Source: JANRJY01 sp033763735
GTDB lineage: Bacteria > Bacteroidota > Bacteroidia > Cytophagales > UBA9547
Assembly (NCBI GenBank): GCA_033763735.1
Contig: JANRJY010000001.1
Span: 1-30,014, forward strand
Direction of reading: 5' to 3'
Length of the DNA stretch: 30,014 nucleotides
The translations under genes were made by a program, and so were the position numbers. The notes below the pieces were generated by a model. That model worked only from the letters and a program-made list of their open reading frames with translations. It searched no databases and had not been told where the DNA came from. Positions 24,942-30,014 of this stretch are shown here, in pieces. Every line of letters starts with the position of its first letter. The stretch's first letter is position 1.

Positions 24942-25742
24942 ATGAATCCAATATTTTACACTATCATTTTGGCAATATTGTTGTTAACCAATCATAAATC
25001 TATGGCTCAGGAAATAGTTTCGTATAAACTGATATGGTCGGATGAATTTGAAAATCAGGGATTGCCGGATAGCACCAAATGGAACTACGAACAAGGTTGT
25101 TCCATCAGAAACCATGAATCACAATACTATACCTACAAAAATATCAACAATGCATATTGCAACAATGGCATACTTACATTAGGTGCCCACTTGGAAAGCG
25201 TGAATAATTGTACTGTCACATCGGCAAGCATAACCACCAAAGGCAAATTTGAATTTACCTATGGCAAAGTAGAAATACGCGCCAAAATTCCTAAAGGAGC
25301 AGGTACCTGGCCTGCATTATGGATGATGGCTGATAGTAAAAAATATGGACAATGGCCTAAAAATGGGGAGATTGATTTATTGGAAAGTGTAGGATGGGAT
25401 GCCAACAAAATTCATTGCAACATTCACACCGAAGCCTATAATCATGTTAAAAAAACCAATAAAGGAAAATCAATTGAAGTCCCAAATTTATATAACGAAT
25501 TTCATGTATATACCTTGGAATGGAGTACAGCCGAATTGGCATTTTATATGGATGATGAAATCGTATTTACTTATGAAAATGAAACCCAAGTTGACGACCC
25601 AACCATTTGGCCCTACAACCGACCATTTTATTTGCTGATGAATTTGGCAATTGGTGGCGATTGGGGTGGAGTCAAAGGCGTGGATACCAATATTTTCCCC
25701 GCAAAATTTGAAATTGACTATGTAAGAGTATATCAAAGATAA
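24942..25742 (+). CDS. Secreted GH16 endo-beta-glucanase/galactanase
   Basis: An endo-acting retaining enzyme with a jelly-roll fold, 266 aa. The signal peptide is MNPIFYTIILAILLLTNHKSMAQ. The body shows LIWSDEFENQGLPDSTKWNYE, TKGKFEFTYGKVEIRAKIPKGAGTWPALWMM, and the catalytic GEIDLLE with E143 nucleophile, D145 and E148 acid/base. MNLAIGGDWGG and FEIDYVRVYQR close the domain. These features are closest to laminarinase-like GH16 (beta-1,3 or 1,3-1,4 glucan), but subfamily cannot be fixed by eye. No carbohydrate-binding module or secretion tail follows. It opens the second transcription segment, 47 bp after the SDR gene and 62 bp before vapB. Confidence 0.92.
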   Translation: MNPIFYTIILAILLLTNHKSMAQEIVSYKLIWSDEFENQGLPDSTKWNYEQGCSIRNHESQYYTYKNINNAYCNNGILTLGAHLESVNNCTVTSASITTKGKFEFTYGKVEIRAKIPKGAGTWPALWMMADSKKYGQWPKNGEIDLLESVGWDANKIHCNIHTEAYNHVKKTNKGKSIEVPNLYNEFHVYTLEWSTAELAFYMDDEIVFTYENETQVDDPTIWPYNRPFYLLMNLAIGGDWGGVKGVDTNIFPAKFEIDYVRVYQR

Positions 25743-25761
25743 TCTTTGAATAAAAATTTTA

Positions 25762-25793
25762 TGTGTATAAAAATGATTATTTTTGTGTATAAA
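25762..25793 (+). promoter_or_regulatory. vapBC promoter with a direct-repeat operator candidate
   Basis: TGTGTATAAA occurs twice, at 25762-25771 and 25784-25793, 22 bp apart, about two helical turns. The second copy overlaps a -7-like TATTTTTG (25778-25785). The arrangement suits binding of an autoregulatory VapB or VapBC complex, but a direct rather than inverted repeat makes this tentative. Confidence 0.5.
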
Positions 25794-25804
25794 TTATAAA
25801 TACC

Positions 25805-26026
25805 ATGAGAACAAATATTGATATAGATGATAAAAACATTGCAAGTCTTATGGCTTTTGGAAAATTTAAAACGAAAAAAGAAGCTATAAATGCAGCAATT
25901 GAAACTCAAATTAATATTTTAAATAGAAAAAAAATGGTTGAAATGTTTGGGAAATTTGAATGGGAAGGTGATTTAGAAGAATGGCGTAAATCAAGATTCC
26001 CAGAATGGGATGGCTCAACATTATGA
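25805..26026 (+). CDS. vapB: VapB-type antitoxin
   Basis: A 73-aa protein, MRTNIDIDDKNIASLMAFGKFKTKKEAINAAIETQINIL..., with the ribbon-helix-helix-like N-terminus of the DUF2191/VapB family: a first strand TNIDIDD, then helices around KTKKEAINAAIE. The C-terminus (MFGKFEWEGDLEEWRKSRFPEW) is the tryptophan-rich tail that usually wraps the toxin active site. Its stop overlaps the toxin start by ATGA, which is normal for vapBC. It binds the toxin and probably represses its own promoter, where a 10-bp direct repeat lies upstream. Confidence 0.88.
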   Translation: MRTNIDIDDKNIASLMAFGKFKTKKEAINAAIETQINILNRKKMVEMFGKFEWEGDLEEWRKSRFPEWDGSTL

Positions 26027-26421
26027 TATTTGATACAAGCGTTTGGGTAGATTATTTGAAAGGAAACATAAATCCAAAGTCAATGCTTCTAAAAGAGTAT
26101 TTTGATACCAATTTAAGTATTTACACTTGTCCATGTATTATTCAAGAAGTATTGCAGGGTTCAAAATCAGCATCTCAATTTTTATTTTTAAAAGACTTAA
26201 TAAGTGGCTTAAATATTTTGAAACAAGATGAATTTGAAATGTCTGTATTTGCAGCCCAAATCTATTTTCAACTTCGCAAAAAAGGTATCACCCTTCGTAA
26301 GCCTAATGATTGCCTTATAGCAGCCTATGCAATAAACTCAAACATTACATTGGTTCACAACGACCGCGACTTTGACGAAATCGCCAAAGTATTTCCACTC
26401 AAAATATTCAACCCTGAATAA
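26023..26421 (+). CDS. vapC: VapC-type PIN-domain ribonuclease toxin
   Basis: A Mg2+-dependent RNase toxin of 132 aa. ATG 26023 overlaps the vapB stop (ATGA); the longer frame from 26005 is unlikely. The acidic PIN residues are all visible: D4 in MIFDTSVWVDYL, E in IIQEVLQG, D in KPNDCLIAAYA, and D in LVHNDRDFDEIA. The toxin should therefore be active if unrestrained; its RNA target is unknown. It ends only 7 bp before the uxaA-like start codon, so the TA pair and the dehydratase gene are probably on one transcript. Confidence 0.92.
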   Translation: MIFDTSVWVDYLKGNINPKSMLLKEYFDTNLSIYTCPCIIQEVLQGSKSASQFLFLKDLISGLNILKQDEFEMSVFAAQIYFQLRKKGITLRKPNDCLIAAYAINSNITLVHNDRDFDEIAKVFPLKIFNPE

Positions 26422-26428
26422 AAATAAT

Positions 26429-28072
26429 ATGATAAACAAAGTACTTAAAGTGCATCCTAATGATGATATGATCGTTGCTTTAACTGATTTAGAAAAAGGA
26501 GAATCTATTAATTTTGAAGGCAATAATTATATTTTACAAGATGTAATTCCAGCAAAACACAAATTTGCAACAAAAGATTTTAACATTTCCGAATCACTAA
26601 AAATGTATGGAGTGGTAGTAGGCAAAGCGACACAACTCATCAAAAAAGGGGGTTTAATCCATACCGAAAACCTCAAACACGCCTCTGAAGACTATTCCAT
26701 TGACAAAAAGAAACCATATTCTTGGACAGCCCCTGAAAATTCAAAATTCAAAAACCGAACTTTTATGGGTTATCATCGTTCCGATGGTAGCATAGGAACA
26801 GCCAACTATTGGCTATTCATTCCCACGGTCTTTTGTGAAAACCGTAATCTGGAAATTATCAAAGAAGCATTTTATCAGGAACTTGGCTACGCACAACCTG
26901 ATAAATACAAAAATTTTACAAAAGAACTTGCAACTGCATTTATACAAAATGAAGATATTGAAACTGTAAACTTTCAATCCAACATCCAACATCCAAAATC
27001 CAAAATATTCTCAAACATCGATGGTATCAAATTCCTTACACACCAAGGCGGATGCGGAGGCACAAGGCAAGATTCAGAAATTTTAAGTAAGTTACTCGCT
27101 GCTTATGCCGATCATCCTAATGTATGCGGCATTACGATTATGAATTTGGGTTGTGAACACCTTCAGGCAGAAGCACTTAAAAAAGAAATTTTTGACAGAA
27201 ACCCTAATTTTGATAAACCGATATTGTCCTTTAGTCAACAAAAAGGTGGAACTGAAGAAACAATCGTTACCGATGCTATCAAACAAACTTTTATCGAACT
27301 AATTAAGGCAAATAATATTGAACGCAAACCAGCACCCATTTCTAAAATAAAAATGGGGGTAAAATGTGGAGGGAGTGATGGATTTTCAGGAATTTCTGCA
27401 AATCCTGCATTAGGATATGCAGCCGACTTGTTAGTAGCATGCGGTGGCACTATAATGATGGCAGAGTTTCCTGAACTCAACGGGGTGGAGCAAGAAATGG
27501 TAGACAGAAGCATAAATAATGATGTTGCTAACAAATTCATACACCTCATGCGAAGCTATTCGGCTCAGGCAGAAGCTGTTGGAAGTGGTTTTTACATGAA
27601 TCCATCTCCTGGAAATATCAAAGATGGCCTTATTACCGATGCGATTAAATCATGTGGTGCAGCTCGCAAAGGAGGCTTTTCACCGGTAACGGATGTGCTT
27701 GACTACACCGAAAAAAGCACAAAGCCCGGATTAAATTTGGTATGCACTCCGGGTAACGATGTAGAAGCTACTACAGGAAAAACCGCTTCAGGCGCCAATG
27801 TAATTTGTTTCACCACAGGCTTAGGCACTCCTACTGGAAATCCCATTTGCCCGGTAATCAAAATAGCCACCAACGATGCACTTACACAACGAATGCCCGA
27901 TATTATCGATATCAACACCGGACCCATAATATCAGGCGAAAAAACCATCCCACAAATGGGTGAAGAAATACTTGAATTTGTACTGAAAGTAGCATCCGGA
28001 GAAATCACACCCAAAGCCGTACAACTCGGTCAAGATGATTTTATCCCTTGGAAAAGAGGGGTGAGTTTGTAA
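26429..28072 (+). CDS. UxaA/altronate dehydratase family enzyme, probable L-fuconate dehydratase
   Basis: A full-length two-part member, 547 aa from ATG 26429: an N-terminal SAF-type domain (to about residue 90) and the large GD_AH domain. Clear motifs are HRSDGSIGTANYWLFIP, THQGGCGGTRQDSE, IMNLGCEHLQAE, IKMGVKCGGSDGFSGISANPALG, GGTIMMAEFPE and CTPGNDVEATTGKTASGANVICFTTGLGTPTGNPI. The family dehydrates sugar acids such as altronate and galactarate with iron. Here every step of the L-fucose route is present except an enolase-type L-fuconate dehydratase, and this gene fits that gap. UxaA-like halves occur in the Campylobacter jejuni fucose locus, which supports the inference. Residues about 182-193 (FQSNIQHPKSKI) come from a heptamer array. 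Other sugar acids are possible substrates. Confidence 0.82.
   Translation: MINKVLKVHPNDDMIVALTDLEKGESINFEGNNYILQDVIPAKHKFATKDFNISESLKMYGVVVGKATQLIKKGGLIHTENLKHASEDYSIDKKKPYSWTAPENSKFKNRTFMGYHRSDGSIGTANYWLFIPTVFCENRNLEIIKEAFYQELGYAQPDKYKNFTKELATAFIQNEDIETVNFQSNIQHPKSKIFSNIDGIKFLTHQGGCGGTRQDSEILSKLLAAYADHPNVCGITIMNLGCEHLQAEALKKEIFDRNPNFDKPILSFSQQKGGTEETIVTDAIKQTFIELIKANNIERKPAPISKIKMGVKCGGSDGFSGISANPALGYAADLLVACGGTIMMAEFPELNGVEQEMVDRSINNDVANKFIHLMRSYSAQAEAVGSGFYMNPSPGNIKDGLITDAIKSCGAARKGGFSPVTDVLDYTEKSTKPGLNLVCTPGNDVEATTGKTASGANVICFTTGLGTPTGNPICPVIKIATNDALTQRMPDIIDINTGPIISGEKTIPQMGEEILEFVLKVASGEITPKAVQLGQDDFIPWKRGVSL
26972..27006 (+). repeat. Heptanucleotide tandem array inside the uxaA-like gene
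   Basis: Five 7-bp units: TTTCAAT, CCAACAT, CCAACAT, CCAAAAT, CCAAAAT. They encode FQSNIQHPKSKI, between IETVN and FSNIDGIKFLTHQGG. A close relative of the CATTCAA unit. Confidence 0.8.
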
Positions 28073-28107
28073 GATTAAAAATTAAGTTAGTTTAAACTAT
28101 TCTGAAT

Positions 28108-28725
28108 ATGAATTTTTTGTTAAAATCACTAATAATACTCGCAGTTTTACTTTTAGCTATTGATTGTAAAAATACTGATACAGAAAATAGACCAAAATCA
28201 ATAAACTATAATGTAAATCATCATTTAAGTTATATGCAATTTTTCAAAAATAATTCAGATAGCTCAATTGGAAAATATGTTGTCGGAGACTCCATTACCA
28301 TATCTAGAATTTCATGTTTGTTTAAACCAGGTTTTTCAAATCCAAGCTGTGAAGGTGAAGTAAAAGACATCTTTATACTAAAGGAATTTCGATTACAAGT
28401 AATAAATAACGAAATTTACTATTTAGACATTGATTACAATTTGCAAATATCCAGATATCAACAACCTTGGTATAATTCTCCAAATTTCAAGCTGCCGAAT
28501 TTCCCAAATGGCAAATATTCAGGAACTTGTATTGTTAGTTCAGATTCAATTTCATTCACAAATTTAGAATTAAACAATTTAGGATTTGTAACACTTATCC
28601 CTCAAATAATTGGAGAAGGCATTATTTTAAATAAATTTTCAAAAATAAGTTTTAAAGGCGATTCACTAATAATGTTTACCAAAACTAAAACTTTAAAGAA
28701 AGTCAAATTTCTATTTATAAAATAA
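28108..28725 (+). CDS. Exported protein of unknown function, possible lipoprotein
   Basis: I do not recognise this 205-aa protein. It begins MNFLLKSLIILAVLLLAIDCKNTD: positive-poor n-region, long hydrophobic stretch, then a cysteine at residue 20. AIDC is a poor lipobox because of the aspartate at -1, so it may be a lipoprotein or a plain Sec substrate. The rest is rich in polar residues and short beta-like stretches (GKYVVGDSITISRISCLF, GKYSGTCIVSSDSISFTNLEL, ISFKGDSLIMFTK) with two or three further cysteines that might pair in the periplasm. It has no visible enzyme motif. It sits between the uxaA-like and lacI genes, 35 bp after the former, and may be co-transcribed with it. Codon use looks slightly more AT-rich than the catabolic genes. 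Confidence 0.65.
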   Translation: MNFLLKSLIILAVLLLAIDCKNTDTENRPKSINYNVNHHLSYMQFFKNNSDSSIGKYVVGDSITISRISCLFKPGFSNPSCEGEVKDIFILKEFRLQVINNEIYYLDIDYNLQISRYQQPWYNSPNFKLPNFPNGKYSGTCIVSSDSISFTNLELNNLGFVTLIPQIIGEGIILNKFSKISFKGDSLIMFTKTKTLKKVKFLFIK

Positions 28726-28776
28726 TTTCAATAAAGATTAATAAGTATGTTTATAATTTTTTTAAATATAAATTGG

Positions 28777-28786
28777 TTACTAGTAA
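28777..28786. promoter_or_regulatory. Short palindrome upstream of the lacI-type gene
   Basis: TTACTAGTAA is a perfect 10-bp palindrome 43 bp before the proposed start of the regulator. It lacks the central CG of most LacI-family sites and may be chance in AT-rich sequence. Confidence 0.25.
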
Positions 28787-28828
28787 ATTTTGATTCGCTA
28801 TTCAAAGGTAATTTTAAAATTAAACCAT

Positions 28829-29827
28829 TTGTCCACCACCCTCAAACATATCGCCAATGAACTAGGAGTATCAATTTCCACGGTTTCAAGAGGTCTCAAC
28901 AATCATCCTCGAATAGGATTACAATTAAGAGAAAAGATTCAAAAATTAGCATCAGAGAAGAATTATATACCCAATACCACAGCAATAAAGCTTAAAAAAC
29001 AAAAAACCTTTACGATAGGAGTGGTAATTCCCAACATCAATTTGCATTTTTTTACAAATATTCTATCAGGTATGGACACCTATGCCGAAAAAAAAGGTTA
29101 CCAGCTAATTACTTGTCATTCAAATGAATCTATTTTACGTGAGCAAACTATTGTAGAAAAACTAGCTAAGGCCAACGTGGATGGAATTTTGATTGCTTTG
29201 ACAAAAGAATCCGGAAATTTGAAGCATTTACACTTATTGCAGCAAAAAGGATTTCCAATAGTATATTTTTCTCGTGGGAATGATTTATTTAAAGGAGTAT
29301 ACACTGATGATTTTAAAGGCGGTTTTTTAGCGACTCAACACTTGATAGACCAAGGTGCAAAGTCTATAGCACATATAGCAGGGCCTTGGCATTTGAGACA
29401 TACTCACAATCGTGAAGCAGGTTATTTGCATGCATTGCAAATTAATAATATGCCAAAATCTAAAAATCACATACAATATACTGAACTTGATAAAGAAAAT
29501 AACTTGGCTTGCGCGTATAACTTACTCAATTCTAAAAACAAACCAGACGCAATTTTCTGTTTTAATGATTATGTTGCCCTGGATTTATACATGGCAGCTA
29601 ATGTACTAGGACTCAAACCCGGAAAAGATTTATTAATTTGTGGGTATGCAAACCAACCGATTTGTCAGTATGTTACGCCTCCATTAACTTCAATTGATCA
29701 AAAATCAAATTTAATAGGTGAGAAATCGATTGAGCTTTTAATTAATCTTATTGAGAACCCTTCGCTAAAGTCTACGTTTTCTAATGTCATTTTGGAGCCT
29801 ACATTAGTAATAAGACAATCATCATAA
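28829..29827 (+). CDS. LacI-family transcriptional regulator
   Basis: A sugar-responsive DNA-binding regulator, probably of the fucose locus. I take TTG 28829 as start (332 aa), giving MSTTLKHIANELGVSISTVSRGLNNHPRIG, the normal LacI-family N-terminus; the frame also opens at TTG 28790, and no ATG is available in front of the domain. The helix-turn-helix spans about residues 4-24. The hinge NTTAIKLKKQKT keeps the leucine that wedges the minor groove at the central CG. The periplasmic-binding-protein-like domain follows: TIGVVIPNINLHFFTNILSGM, VDGILIAL, AIFCFNDYVALDLYMAA and LTSIDQKSNLIGEKSIELLINLI. A palindrome GCAAACGTTTGC upstream of the first operon gene is the best candidate operator. The inducer is not readable; L-fucose or a pathway acid is likely. 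Confidence 0.9.
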   Translation: MSTTLKHIANELGVSISTVSRGLNNHPRIGLQLREKIQKLASEKNYIPNTTAIKLKKQKTFTIGVVIPNINLHFFTNILSGMDTYAEKKGYQLITCHSNESILREQTIVEKLAKANVDGILIALTKESGNLKHLHLLQQKGFPIVYFSRGNDLFKGVYTDDFKGGFLATQHLIDQGAKSIAHIAGPWHLRHTHNREAGYLHALQINNMPKSKNHIQYTELDKENNLACAYNLLNSKNKPDAIFCFNDYVALDLYMAANVLGLKPGKDLLICGYANQPICQYVTPPLTSIDQKSNLIGEKSIELLINLIENPSLKSTFSNVILEPTLVIRQSS

Positions 29828-29831
29828 AAAA

Positions 29832-29861
29832 AAAGCCTTAGCACATTTAGTGGAAGGCTTT
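29832..29861. terminator. Bidirectional intrinsic terminator between lacI-type gene and 16S rRNA
   Basis: AAAGCCTT (29832-29839) and AAGGCTTT (29854-29861) form a perfect 8-bp stem with a 14-nt loop. On the plus strand AATTTATTTT follows; on the minus strand an uninterrupted T-run of about nine follows. It can end both the regulator gene and the 16S transcript. Confidence 0.85.
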
Positions 29862-29952
29862 AATTTATTTTAAAAAAAAGAAAGAGTAGCACAACAAACA
29901 AAAAGAAAAAAGGATAAGGATAAGAGGGAGTAGTAATCCAGAGGTAATCTCT

Positions 29953-30014
<62 letters not shown>

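Noticed and set aside
10691..25742. Classical Sus-type polysaccharide utilisation locus
   Set aside because: No SusC/SusD-like gene, hybrid sensor or ECF sigma/anti-sigma pair is present in the window.
29870..29952. tRNA or small RNA between the terminator and the 16S end
   Set aside because: Purine-rich sequence with GGATAAGGATAAG and a tiny AGAG/CTCT inverted repeat; no cloverleaf and no conserved RNA motif seen.

Overview
The window looks like a piece of an AT-rich Bacteroidota genome. The evidence is several promoter-like TAnnTTTG elements, the ribosomal protein and ABC-F sequence types, a dense secreted glycoside hydrolase cluster, and a 46-nt CRISPR repeat of the kind seen with type II-C Cas9 in this phylum. 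Both edges fall inside repetitive DNA: a CRISPR array on the left and the conserved 3' end of 16S rRNA on the right. The window may therefore be a complete draft or metagenome contig cut at assembly-breaking repeats.

Layout. (1) 1-1545: a CRISPR array of 20 complete repeats plus one partial; no cas gene is visible. (2) 1572-6185, minus strand: a glycosyltransferase, then the str operon rpsL-rpsG-fusA-rpsJ, which has a recognisable promoter and ends in a hairpin terminator directly after rpsJ rather than continuing into rplC. (3) 6503-10550: housekeeping and mixed genes, namely an ABC-F protein of the YbiT type, 3-hydroxyanthranilate 3,4-dioxygenase, a voltage-gated K+ channel and a nitronate monooxygenase/FabK-like flavoprotein. 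(4) 10572-29827: a fucose-glycan locus. (5) 29953-30014: the 3' end of a 16S rRNA gene on the minus strand, with no spacer or 23S gene after it.

The fucose locus is the main content. Eleven tightly packed plus-strand genes (10691-24894) mix exported glycosidases with cytosolic sugar catabolism. The glycosidases are two GH29 alpha-L-fucosidases and GH5-like, GH95-like, GH116 and GH92 enzymes. The catabolic genes fit a non-phosphorylative L-fucose route: COG3254 mutarotase, SDR L-fucose dehydrogenase, amidohydrolase lactonase, a UxaA/altronate-dehydratase-type enzyme in the place of L-fuconate dehydratase, SDR 2-keto-3-deoxy-L-fuconate dehydrogenase and FAH-family diketo-acid hydrolase, giving pyruvate and L-lactate. 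The dehydratase lies in a second segment (GH16, vapBC toxin-antitoxin, uxaA-like, small exported protein, LacI regulator). A perfect LacI-type palindrome lies upstream of the first gene. There is no SusC/SusD pair and no sugar permease.

Unexplained structure includes five stop-free heptanucleotide tandem arrays inside coding sequences of this locus, a clean single-base switch along the CRISPR repeats, and the apparently stand-alone 16S gene. All functional assignments are from reading the sequence; no database search was run.
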